A stretch of DNA of 64,000 bases. It comes from Hydrogenophaga intermedia. GTDB lineage: Bacteria > Pseudomonadota > Gammaproteobacteria > Burkholderiales > Burkholderiaceae_C. Made by a program: the position numbers and the translations under genes. A model generated the notes under the pieces. The model was not told the origin of the DNA and searched no databases. It saw only the letters and a program-made list of their open reading frames with translations. How positions within the stretch are numbered: the first letter of the stretch is position 1; every line of letters begins with the position of its first letter. Of this stretch, positions 51,427-59,016 are shown piece by piece. The stretch is taken from positions 237,970-301,969 of the forward strand of contig NZ_CCAE010000002.1 in NCBI RefSeq assembly GCF_000723405.1. Reading direction: 5' to 3'.

Positions 51427-52848
51427 ATGCTCGTCGACACCCAGCCCGCCACCCATCAGCACGTCCCGGCAGCGCCAGAAGTGCGCGACGCCTGGGTCCA
51501 GTCCCAGCTCATCGGCGTGATGATGGACAACCTCGGGTCTACGTTGCTGCTGGGCGCCCTGTCGATGCCCATCCTGGTGTACCTGATGGCCGGCGAGGTG
51601 CCCACGTGGGCCCTGGTGCTCTGGACGGCCGCGATGCTGGTGGCGCTGGTGCTGCGCTTGCAGCTCATCGGCATCTACCGGCTGCGCTACGACAGTGTCG
51701 ATGGCCCCCAGCGACAGGCCTTCGTCCAGCGCTACGGCTGGACCTGGCCCGCCATCGGCCTGCTGTGGGGTGGCCCGGTGGCCTTGAGCTATCTGCAGTC
51801 CAGCTTCATCACGCAGTTCGTCTGCGCGCTGCTGGTGGTGGGGCAAGGCCTGGTCACGCTTGCGGCATACAGCGCCTACCGGCCCATCTACCGCAGCTAC
51901 ACCAATGCCCTGTCGTTGTCGGCGCTCGTGGGCCTGGTGCTGGCCTCGGCTTTCCACTTCGACCAGACCGACCTGCTGCAGACCACGGCCCTGTTCGCGG
52001 TGCTGGCGGTGTTCTGGGCGCTGCTGCAGCTGGCGGGCGTACGGCTGCACCAGGTCTACCGCTCCAGCTTCGAGCTGCAGTTTTCCAACCAGGAGCTGAT
52101 CGATTCGCTCACGCTGCAGACGCGCGCCTCGCTGCGCGCCGTGTCCACCAAGAACCGCTTCCTGGCCTCGGCCGCGCATGACCTGCGCCAACCCGTGCAC
52201 GCGCTGAGCCTGTACGCCGACTGGCTGGCCAGCGAGCCCGAGATGGCGCGCGACATCGCGCCGCGCATCCTGCAGTCCACGCGGGCCATCAACGAGCTGT
52301 TCGACTCGCTGTTCGACCTCACCCGCATCGACGCCGGCAACTACAAGGTGCGCCTGCAGCATGTGGAGGTGCACAAGCTGTTCGCCGACATCGCGCTGCA
52401 GTTCGAGCCGGTGGCCGCGGGCAAGCAGCTGCGGCTGCGAACGCGCGCCCAGCCCATCGTGCTGTGGTCCGACCCGGTGGTGCTGCGCCGCATCCTGGGC
52501 AACCTGGTGTCCAACGCGCTGCGCCACACCACGCGCGGTGGCGTGCTGCTGGCGCTGCGTCGGCGCCAGGACATGGTGGTGTTCGAGGTCTGGGACACGG
52601 GCGTGGGCATCGCGCGTGAGCACCAGCAGGCCATCTTCCAGGAGTTCTTCCGCGTGTCGCAGCACCAGGGCACCGAGGACAGCCTGGGCCTGGGCCTGAC
52701 CATCGTGTCCAAGCTGGCCACGCTCATGGGCTACCAACTCGCGCTCCAGTCAGAGGCCAGTCGCGGGAGCGTGTTTCGCGTGATGCTGCCGGCCTACACG
52801 CAGCAGGAAGGCGCGCCCGCGCCGCAACCCACCGTGGTACAGGCCTGA
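51427..52848 (+). CDS. Membrane sensor histidine kinase
   Basis: 473 residues from ATG 51427; the frame is open back to 51325 but that part overlaps the tRNA promoter region. Five or six membrane helices in residues 25-200 with almost no periplasmic loop, then HisKA with SAAHDLRQPVHALSLYADWL (phospho-acceptor His near 252) and an HATPase domain: N box LGNLVSNALRHTTRGG near 360, G1 VWDTGVGIAREHQQ near 397, G2 LGLGLTIVSKLATLMG near 422. The H box DLRQPVHAL is the form common in kinases paired with NarL-type regulators. It converges with the response regulator at 52898. Confidence 0.92.
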   Translation: MLVDTQPATHQHVPAAPEVRDAWVQSQLIGVMMDNLGSTLLLGALSMPILVYLMAGEVPTWALVLWTAAMLVALVLRLQLIGIYRLRYDSVDGPQRQAFVQRYGWTWPAIGLLWGGPVALSYLQSSFITQFVCALLVVGQGLVTLAAYSAYRPIYRSYTNALSLSALVGLVLASAFHFDQTDLLQTTALFAVLAVFWALLQLAGVRLHQVYRSSFELQFSNQELIDSLTLQTRASLRAVSTKNRFLASAAHDLRQPVHALSLYADWLASEPEMARDIAPRILQSTRAINELFDSLFDLTRIDAGNYKVRLQHVEVHKLFADIALQFEPVAAGKQLRLRTRAQPIVLWSDPVVLRRILGNLVSNALRHTTRGGVLLALRRRQDMVVFEVWDTGVGIAREHQQAIFQEFFRVSQHQGTEDSLGLGLTIVSKLATLMGYQLALQSEASRGSVFRVMLPAYTQQEGAPAPQPTVVQA

Positions 52849-52855
52849 AAAGCAG

Positions 52856-52878
52856 AACCGCCGCTCAAGGCGGCGGTT
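52856..52878. terminator. Bidirectional hairpin between kinase and regulator genes
   Basis: AACCGCCG and CGGCGGTT form an 8-bp stem with a 7-base loop, flanked by A-rich and T-rich bases. Lies between the convergent stops at 52848 and 52898, so it can end transcripts from both sides. Confidence 0.7.
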
Positions 52879-52897
52879 TGTCTGCGGGGCGCGGGGC

Positions 52898-53491
52898 TCA
52901 GAGGTCCAGCAGGCCGGCGGTGCGGGCCAAGTGGCTGGCCTGCGAGCGGCTCTTCACGTTGAGCCTGCGGAACAGGCGCCACAGGTGAACCTTGACGGTG
53001 TGCTCGCTGATCTGCAATTGCTCGGCGATGTCGCGGTTCGACAGGCCCCGGTCGAGCATGACGAGCAACTGCTTCTGGCGCTTGGACAATTTGTCGGGGA
53101 TGGTGGGCGCGTTTTCGTCCTCCACCTCGTCGGCCAGGAATTCACGCAGCACCTTGGCGATCTGGGCCGCGCCGGCGGACTTTTCCACGTAGGCGTCGGC
53201 GCCGGCCTCACGGGCCAAATCTTCGTAATCGGACGATGGCGACGCCGACAGCACGATCAGCGAGGTGTCGGGCAGCATCTGGCGGATTTCGCGCACGCCG
53301 GACACGCCATTGGTGTCGGGCAGTTTCAGGTCGAGACAGACGAGCTCGGGTTCGCCGTGTTCGGCGATGGCCTTGCTCACCGAAGCCAGGCGCTCCAGTT
53401 CAACGACCTGGGTCGATGCGCGCAGGCGGCGCAGCAACATGACCACGGCTTCGCGCATCAGCGGGTGATCGTCAATGACAAAAATACTCAT
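52898..53491 (-). CDS. NarL/LuxR-type response regulator
   Basis: 197 residues. Receiver domain at 1-120 with the acidic pair in MSIFVIDDHPLM, phospho-acceptor Asp in ELVCLDLKLPDTNG (about residue 54), Ser/Ala in LIVLSASPSSDY and Lys in DAYVEKSAGA. The LuxR helix-turn-helix covers residues about 133-190: LSKRQKQLLVMLDRGLSNRD, IAEQLQISEHTVKVHLWRLF. Likely partner of the convergent kinase gene; targets unknown. Confidence 0.93.
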   Translation of the reverse strand: MSIFVIDDHPLMREAVVMLLRRLRASTQVVELERLASVSKAIAEHGEPELVCLDLKLPDTNGVSGVREIRQMLPDTSLIVLSASPSSDYEDLAREAGADAYVEKSAGAAQIAKVLREFLADEVEDENAPTIPDKLSKRQKQLLVMLDRGLSNRDIAEQLQISEHTVKVHLWRLFRRLNVKSRSQASHLARTAGLLDL

Positions 53492-53636
53492 GTCAGGATG
53501 CGCAATTCATGAATTGGTTTAACGGCACAGCATATCGGCATAAACCCGATTTGGCGATAGCCGGGCGCCCTTCCCCAGGGGCACACAGAGGGCGGCAGAG
53601 GATTGCGCGGGCCGCCGGGGCCGATTGTGACCCAAT

Positions 53637-54932
53637 TCAGGCGGCGGATTGGCGCAAAACGTTCAGGGCAGATGTGACGCGCTCCACATCATCGGGCGCA
53701 ATCAATTGCGGCGCCAATGCATCGAGTGCGGCCTTTCCCTCGGCTTGCAGGCGGGCCATGGCCTGCGCGGCCTCGCGCGGGGCGGCGAAACCGGTGCTTT
53801 GCAACAGCACCGCGCCCTTGGCGTCGGTGAGCTTGAAATAGAAGAGGCCGTCCTTCTCGCGGTACTGCTTGAAGACGGGCAGGGCGGCCTTGGCGGCCTT
53901 GGCCGTGGCGGCGTCGGCCCGCGTGTCGAGCGCGCGCAGACCCACGGCATGGCGCAGGCGCTGGGTGAAGGGGGTGGCAATGGCGCGCGCCTTGGCAGCG
54001 CCCATCTTCAGGGTCTTCTCGATGCGCGCCGGGTCCTGGATGAGGCCCTCGTACACCTCGCGCATCGGCGCGATCTCGCGATCCAGACGCTCGAACAGCA
54101 ACTGCTTGGCCTCCCCCCAGGCGATCCCATCGGCATACGCCTTGGCCAGGGCGGCGGTTTCCTCGGCGCTGGCGAAGGCCTGGTAGAGCTGGAACAGGGC
54201 CGATCCTTCGGTGGACTTGGGCTCGCCGGGCGCGCGCGAGTCGGTCACGATGCCCATGATGAGCTTCTTCAACTGGTCGCGCGGCACGAACAGCGGGATG
54301 GTGTTGTCGTAGCTCTTGCTCATCTTGCGGCCGTCGAGGCCGGGCAGGGTGGCCACGTTGTCTTCGATGGCGGCCTCGGGCAGGGTGAAGTGTTCGCCGT
54401 AGAGGTGGTTGTAGCTGGCGGCGATGTCGCGCGCCATCTCGATGTGCTGGATCTGGTCGCGCCCCACCGGCACCTGGTGGGCGTTGAACATCAGGATGTC
54501 GGCCGCCATCAGCACGGGGTACATGAACAGGCCGGCGGTCACGCCGTCGTCCGGCTCGGCGCCAGACTCGGTGTTCTTGTCCACCGAGGCCTTGTAGGCG
54601 TGGGCGCGGTTGAGCAGGCCCTTGCCGGTGACGCAAGTGAGCATCCAGGTGAGTTCGGGGATCTCGGGGATGTCGGACTGGCGGTAGAAGGTGACCTTCT
54701 CCGGGTCGAGCCCGCAGGCCAGCCAGGTGGCAGCGATCTCCAGCGTGGAGCGCTGCACGCGCGCCGGGTCGCCGCTGGTCTTGATGAGCGCGTGGTAGTC
54801 GGCCAGGAAGTAGAAGCTCTCGACGCCGGGCAGACGGCTGGCGCGCACGGTGGGGCGGATGGCGCCGACGTAGTTGCCCAGATGGGGTGTGCCCGAGGTG
54901 GTGATGCCGGTGAGGACGCGTTGCGTGTTCAT
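53637..54932 (-). CDS. trpS: Tryptophanyl-tRNA synthetase
   Basis: 431 residues from ATG 54932 (MNTQRVLTGITTSGTPHLGN). Class I synthetase that charges tRNA-Trp in the cytoplasm. HIGH-equivalent GTPHLGNYVGAIRP at about residue 14, KMSKS in GLDGRKMSKSYDNTI at about 200, and family segments DYHALIK and YPVLMAADILMF. About 90 residues longer than short bacterial TrpRS because of a Lys/Ala-rich helical C-terminal extension (from about 345), as is common in comamonads. Upstream frame to 55283 is antisense to the protease gene and is not coding. Confidence 0.97.
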   Translation of the reverse strand: MNTQRVLTGITTSGTPHLGNYVGAIRPTVRASRLPGVESFYFLADYHALIKTSGDPARVQRSTLEIAATWLACGLDPEKVTFYRQSDIPEIPELTWMLTCVTGKGLLNRAHAYKASVDKNTESGAEPDDGVTAGLFMYPVLMAADILMFNAHQVPVGRDQIQHIEMARDIAASYNHLYGEHFTLPEAAIEDNVATLPGLDGRKMSKSYDNTIPLFVPRDQLKKLIMGIVTDSRAPGEPKSTEGSALFQLYQAFASAEETAALAKAYADGIAWGEAKQLLFERLDREIAPMREVYEGLIQDPARIEKTLKMGAAKARAIATPFTQRLRHAVGLRALDTRADAATAKAAKAALPVFKQYREKDGLFYFKLTDAKGAVLLQSTGFAAPREAAQAMARLQAEGKAALDALAPQLIAPDDVERVTSALNVLRQSAA

Positions 54933-54952
54933 TCTGGGGACGGGACGGCGGT

Positions 54953-55621
54953 TCAGAGCAGAAGGAGGCGGATCGGCGTCAGTAGCCATTCGATGGCGCT
55001 GCCGGACAGGTTCATGAGCGGGCGCAGCCAGTACTCGCCCACCAGGCCGGTGACCACCAGCGCCAGCACGATGAAGAAGCCGAAGGGTTCGATGCGGGAG
55101 AAGGCGGCTGCCTGTTTCCAGGGCAGCAGGCCGGTGAGGATGCGGCCGCCATCCAGGGGCGGCAGCGGGAACATGTTGAAAGCGAACATCACCAGATTGA
55201 CCACGAAGCCCGCGCGGCACATGGCGAGCCAGAAGCGTTCCTCGACACCGGCAGCCCGCAGCACGTAGAGCAGCAACAGCCACAGCGCGGCCTGCAGCAG
55301 GTTGGACGCCGGGCCCGCCAGGGCGACCCAGATCATGTCCCGCTTGGGGTTGCGCAGCCGCCCGAAATCCACCGGCACCGGCTTGGCGTAGCCGAACAGG
55401 AAGTTGCCCGCCGTGGCGAAGTACAGCAACAGGGGCATGAGGATGGTGCCAAGCGGGTCGATGTGCTTCATCGGGTTGAGCGTGACGCGGCCGAGCTGCC
55501 AGGCCGTGGGGTCGCCGTAGTGGCGCGCGACGTAGCCGTGCGCCGCCTCGTGCAGGGTGATGGCGAACAGCACCGGGATGGCGTAGAGCGTGACCGTCTG
55601 GACGATGAGGGCGATATCCAT
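54953..55621 (-). CDS. Site-2 protease family membrane metalloprotease (M50B)
   Basis: 222 residues from ATG 55621. Zinc motif HExxH in LFAITLHEAAHGYVARHYGD (residues about 20-40) and the third ligand region FNMFPLPPLDGGRIL (about 150-164, NPLPPLDGG-like). Five or six membrane helices. These small M50 proteases without PDZ domain are found next to trpS and yciO in many betaproteobacteria; the substrate is unknown. Twenty bases separate it from trpS, so co-transcription is likely. Confidence 0.92.
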   Translation of the reverse strand: MDIALIVQTVTLYAIPVLFAITLHEAAHGYVARHYGDPTAWQLGRVTLNPMKHIDPLGTILMPLLLYFATAGNFLFGYAKPVPVDFGRLRNPKRDMIWVALAGPASNLLQAALWLLLLYVLRAAGVEERFWLAMCRAGFVVNLVMFAFNMFPLPPLDGGRILTGLLPWKQAAAFSRIEPFGFFIVLALVVTGLVGEYWLRPLMNLSGSAIEWLLTPIRLLLL

Positions 55622-55646
55622 CGGCGGATTGTCCCAGAGCCGCGTG

Positions 55647-56282
55647 TCAGAGCCCGAGCGGGGCCAGCGAGCCCTGGCCCTGGCGCACCACCTCGGGGTC
55701 GCCGCCCGTGCCCATGGGCACCAGGTCGAGCACGGTGGTGGGCTCCAGCGCGCAGGCACCGGCGTCGATGACGCCGTCCACCTCGTGTTGCAGGCGCTCG
55801 CGGATGGCCTCGGGGTCATTGAGCGGGTGCTCGTGACCGGGCAGGATGAGCGTGGTGGCCAGCAGGGCGCCGCCGTGCTGTTCCAGCAACTCGCGCAGTG
55901 CGCGGTGCTCGGGCACGCGCAGGCCGATGGTCTTGCGCGATGGGTGGCTCACGCGGCGCGGCACTTCCTTGCTGGCTTCCAGGATGAAGGTGTAGGGCCC
56001 GGGCGTCGCGAGCTTGAGCAGGCGGTACTGGCGGTTGTCCACCTTGGCGTAGCTGGCCAGTTCGCTCAGGTCGCGGCACAGCAGGGTGAGGTGGTGCTTG
56101 TCGTCCACCTGGCGGATGCGGCGCAGGCGGTCGGCCGCGGCCTTGTCGTCCAGGTGGCAGGCCAGGGCGTAGCTGGAGTCGGTCGGCACGGCGATCACGC
56201 CGCCGCGCTGCAGCAGCGTGGCGGCCTGCTTGAGCAGGCGGGGCTGCGGGTTGTCGGGGTGGACGCTGAAGAGCTGGGACAT
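55647..56282 (-). CDS. YrdC/Sua5-family protein, YciO-like
   Basis: 211 residues. YrdC fold with GGVIAVPTDSSYALACHLDD near residue 28, DDKHHLTLLCRDLSELASYA near 65, PGPYTFILEAS near 92 and KTIGLRVPEHRALRELL near 115. True TsaC/Sua5 proteins make threonylcarbamoyl-AMP for tRNA t6A; the PTDSSYA and KHHLTLL forms are those of the YciO branch, whose role is less certain. In Escherichia coli yciO is next to rnm/yciV, and an rnm-like gene is only two genes upstream here, which supports the YciO reading. Confidence 0.88.
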   Translation of the reverse strand: MSQLFSVHPDNPQPRLLKQAATLLQRGGVIAVPTDSSYALACHLDDKAAADRLRRIRQVDDKHHLTLLCRDLSELASYAKVDNRQYRLLKLATPGPYTFILEASKEVPRRVSHPSRKTIGLRVPEHRALRELLEQHGGALLATTLILPGHEHPLNDPEAIRERLQHEVDGVIDAGACALEPTTVLDLVPMGTGGDPEVVRQGQGSLAPLGL

Positions 56283-56285
56283 GGT

Positions 56286-57191
56286 TCAGTCTTCCGGTGG
56301 ACTCACAGGCAGCCGGCTGCGTGCCGTGCGCCACCCACTAAGCGCGCCGCACAGCACGATGAGCGCGATGCCGGTGAGCTCTATGGCTCCAGGCACGTGG
56401 CCGAACACCAGCCAGCCGAAGGCCATGGCGAAGGCGATCTGCGTGTACAGGTAGGGCGACAGCGTGGAGGCCGGCGCCCGCTGGTAGGCCAGGATGAGCA
56501 GCAGGTGGCCGAGGGTGCCCATCACGCCCACGAGTACCAGCAGGGCCAGGGTGCGCGCATCGGGAATGGCCTGCCAGACGAAGGGCAGCAGAGCGCTGGT
56601 GACCAGAGCGCCCACCCAGCCGGTGTACAGGTGCATGGTGAGCGGGTCCTCGGTGCGCGCCATCCTGGCGGTGAGGATCTGGAACCAGGCGCTGATGAAG
56701 ACCATGGCCAATGGCAGCGCGCTGGCCCAGCCGATGTCGCCGCCATCGGGTCGCACCACCAGCAGCACACCCGCGAAGCCGCCGATCACCAGCAGCCACT
56801 GGACGGCCGACACGCGCTCGCGCAGCAGGGTGGCGCCCATCAGCGTCACGGCCAGCGGTGTGAACATGAGGATGGCGGTGAACTCGCCCACCGGCATCTG
56901 CTGCAGCGCCACGAAGCCCATCAGGCTCAACGAGAGCAACAACGCGCCGCGCAGCAACTGAAAGCGCGGGTGCCCGGTGCGCAGTGCGGCGCGCCCGCGC
57001 CGCGGCAGCAGCCAGGCCGTCATCGCTGCCGCGTGGAACAGGTAGCGGAACCAGATGACCAGCAGCACCGAGACCACGGCACCCACGGCCTTGACCGTGG
57101 TGTCGAGCACCGCGAAGCAGGCGGTGGCCGAGACCAGCAGGGCGATGCCCGCGAGGGCGCGGCCGGCGATGGGGACGGTGAGGGCGGTCAT
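56286..57191 (-). CDS. EamA-family (DMT) transporter, copy 1
   Basis: 301 residues, ten predicted helices in two EamA repeats. Motifs shared with the next gene: SATACFAVLDTTVKAVGAVV, PVGEFTAILMFTPLAVTLM, FQILTARMARTEDPLTMHLY. Exports or imports a small metabolite; substrate not predictable. Three bases separate it from the YciO-like gene downstream. It is a clear paralogue of the gene immediately upstream. Confidence 0.9.
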   Translation of the reverse strand: MTALTVPIAGRALAGIALLVSATACFAVLDTTVKAVGAVVSVLLVIWFRYLFHAAAMTAWLLPRRGRAALRTGHPRFQLLRGALLLSLSLMGFVALQQMPVGEFTAILMFTPLAVTLMGATLLRERVSAVQWLLVIGGFAGVLLVVRPDGGDIGWASALPLAMVFISAWFQILTARMARTEDPLTMHLYTGWVGALVTSALLPFVWQAIPDARTLALLVLVGVMGTLGHLLLILAYQRAPASTLSPYLYTQIAFAMAFGWLVFGHVPGAIELTGIALIVLCGALSGWRTARSRLPVSPPED

Positions 57192-57206
57192 GGCAATGGC
57201 CCGCGC

Positions 57207-58112
57207 TCAGGCTTCGGGAGGTTCCACCGGCAGGCGCTTTTCGCGCGCCGTGAGCCAGCTCGCCGTGGCGCCGCAGAGCACGATCAGGCCCATGCCGGTG
57301 AGCTCCAGGGTCCCGGGCACGTGGTCGTACACCACCCAGCCGCAGAACATGGCAAAGCCGATCTGCGTGTACAGGAAGGGCGCGATGGCCGACGCCGGTG
57401 CGCGCTGGAAGGCCAGGATCAGCAGGAAGTGCCCCACGGTGCCCATGAGGCCGATGAGGCAGAGCAGGGCCAGCGTGCGCGCGTCGGGCACGGCCTGCCA
57501 CACCAGGGGCAGCACCAGGCTGGCGACCAGGGTGCCGACCCAGCCGGTGTAGAAGTGCATGGTCATCGGGTCCTCGGTGCGCGCCATCTTGGCGGTGAGG
57601 ATCTGGAACCAGGCGTAGATGAAGACCAGCGCCAGCGGGATCAGCGCCGCCCAGCCCAGGAAGCCGCCGCCCGGGCGCACCACCAGCAATGCGCCCGCGA
57701 AGCCCCCGGCCACCAGCAGCCAGCGCAGCACAGTCACGCGCTCGCGCAGGAACAGCGCGGCCAGCAGCGTCACCGCCAGCGGCGTGACCATGACGATGGC
57801 GGTGAACTCGCCCACCGGCATGTACTGCACCGCCACGAAGGACATCAGGCTCACCGAGAGCAGCAGCACGCCGCGCAGCACCTGGTAGCGGGGGTGTTCG
57901 GTGCGCAGCAGCGAGCGGCCGCGGATGGGCAGCATGACGGCCGTGACCACCACCGCGTGAAAGGCGTAGCGGAACCACAGGGCCAGCAGCACCGACACCA
58001 CGGCGCCCACCACCTTGACGGCGGTGTCCAGCACCGCGAAGCAGGCCGTGGCGGCCACCAGGAAGCCGATGCCGGCCAGGGCCTGGCCGGGCCGAGGCGC
58101 GGCGGCGCCCAT
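57207..58112 (-). CDS. EamA-family (DMT) transporter, copy 2
   Basis: 301 residues from ATG 58112, which overlaps the PHP gene stop. Two EamA repeats with ten helices. Nearly the whole length aligns with copy 1 without large gaps (ATACFAVLDTAVKVVGAVVS, PVGEFTAIVMVTPLAVTLLA, FQILTAKMARTEDPMTMHFY), so the two arose by tandem duplication. Substrate unknown. Confidence 0.9.
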   Translation of the reverse strand: MGAAAPRPGQALAGIGFLVAATACFAVLDTAVKVVGAVVSVLLALWFRYAFHAVVVTAVMLPIRGRSLLRTEHPRYQVLRGVLLLSVSLMSFVAVQYMPVGEFTAIVMVTPLAVTLLAALFLRERVTVLRWLLVAGGFAGALLVVRPGGGFLGWAALIPLALVFIYAWFQILTAKMARTEDPMTMHFYTGWVGTLVASLVLPLVWQAVPDARTLALLCLIGLMGTVGHFLLILAFQRAPASAIAPFLYTQIGFAMFCGWVVYDHVPGTLELTGMGLIVLCGATASWLTAREKRLPVEPPEA

Positions 58113-58975
58113 CAATGGACCCGCTCGGCGAGCAGAGCCCACACGGGGGTCACGCTGCCGGGGAGGTCGGGCAGCTTGCCGAGGTCGGTGTGGCTCTCGT
58201 CGGGGCTGTGGAAATCACTGCCGCGCGAGGCGGCGAGGCCGAATTCGGTGCAGAAGCCGGCGTACTTGGCGTACTCGGCCTGACTGTGCGCGCCGGTCAC
58301 CACCTCCACCGCCTGGCCGCCGTGCTGCTTGAACTCGGTGAACAGGGCGTATTCCTCGGTGGGGGTGAACTTGTAGCGGCCCGGGTGGGCGATGACGGCG
58401 ATGCCACCGGAACCGGTGATCCAGCGCACGGCGTCGCCCAGCGCGGCCCAGCGGTGCGGCACGAAGCCGGGCCGGCCTTCGGTGAGGTACTTGCGGAATA
58501 CCTCGGGGATGTCCTTGCACACGCCGCTGTCCACCAGGTGGCGCGCGAAGTGTGAGCGCGAGATGAGGTCCGGGTTGCCGACGTAACGCAGGGCGCCCTC
58601 GAAGGCGTCCTTGATGCCGACCTGGGCGAGCCCCTCGGCCATTTCGCGGGCACGCTGCTCGCGCCCGCCGCGCGTGGCGCGCAGGCCTTCGAGCAGGGCC
58701 TTGTCGTCCGGGTCCATGCCCAGGCCGACGATGTGCACGGTGGTGCCGGCGAAAGTGACCGAGATTTCCACCCCGGTGAGGTAGGGCAGTTCCTGCGCGC
58801 GGGCGGCGGCCATGGCGCGGTGCTGGCCGCCGAGTTCGTCGTGGTCGGTGAGCGCCCAGAGCTCCACCCCGTTGGCCTTGGCGCGCGCGGCCAGGGCCTC
58901 GGGCTCGAGCGTGCCATCCGAGACGGTGGAGTGGCAGTGCAGGTCGGCGTTGAGCAGGGGGTTCACGCCTTCCAT
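58112..58975 (-). CDS. PHP-domain phosphatase/exonuclease, RNase AM-like (YciV/TrpH family)
   Basis: 287 residues from ATG 58975 (MEGVNPLLNADLHCHSTVSD); the frame extends to 59506 but only antisense to ppc. Metal ligands: NADLHCHSTVSDGTL, ALTDHDELGG near residue 43, GVEISVTF near 67, AVIAHPGRY near 197 and GSDFHSPDE near 258. Family enzymes hydrolyse 3',5'-nucleotide bisphosphates and trim 5' ends of short RNAs and rRNAs. Adjacent to ppc and coupled by a base overlap to the EamA gene. Confidence 0.9.
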   Translation of the reverse strand: MEGVNPLLNADLHCHSTVSDGTLEPEALAARAKANGVELWALTDHDELGGQHRAMAAARAQELPYLTGVEISVTFAGTTVHIVGLGMDPDDKALLEGLRATRGGREQRAREMAEGLAQVGIKDAFEGALRYVGNPDLISRSHFARHLVDSGVCKDIPEVFRKYLTEGRPGFVPHRWAALGDAVRWITGSGGIAVIAHPGRYKFTPTEEYALFTEFKQHGGQAVEVVTGAHSQAEYAKYAGFCTEFGLAASRGSDFHSPDESHTDLGKLPDLPGSVTPVWALLAERVH

Positions 58976-59016
58976 TGTAGGAGTGGGGGTATCGCCGCGC
59001 TGTCGCCGGGGTCGGA

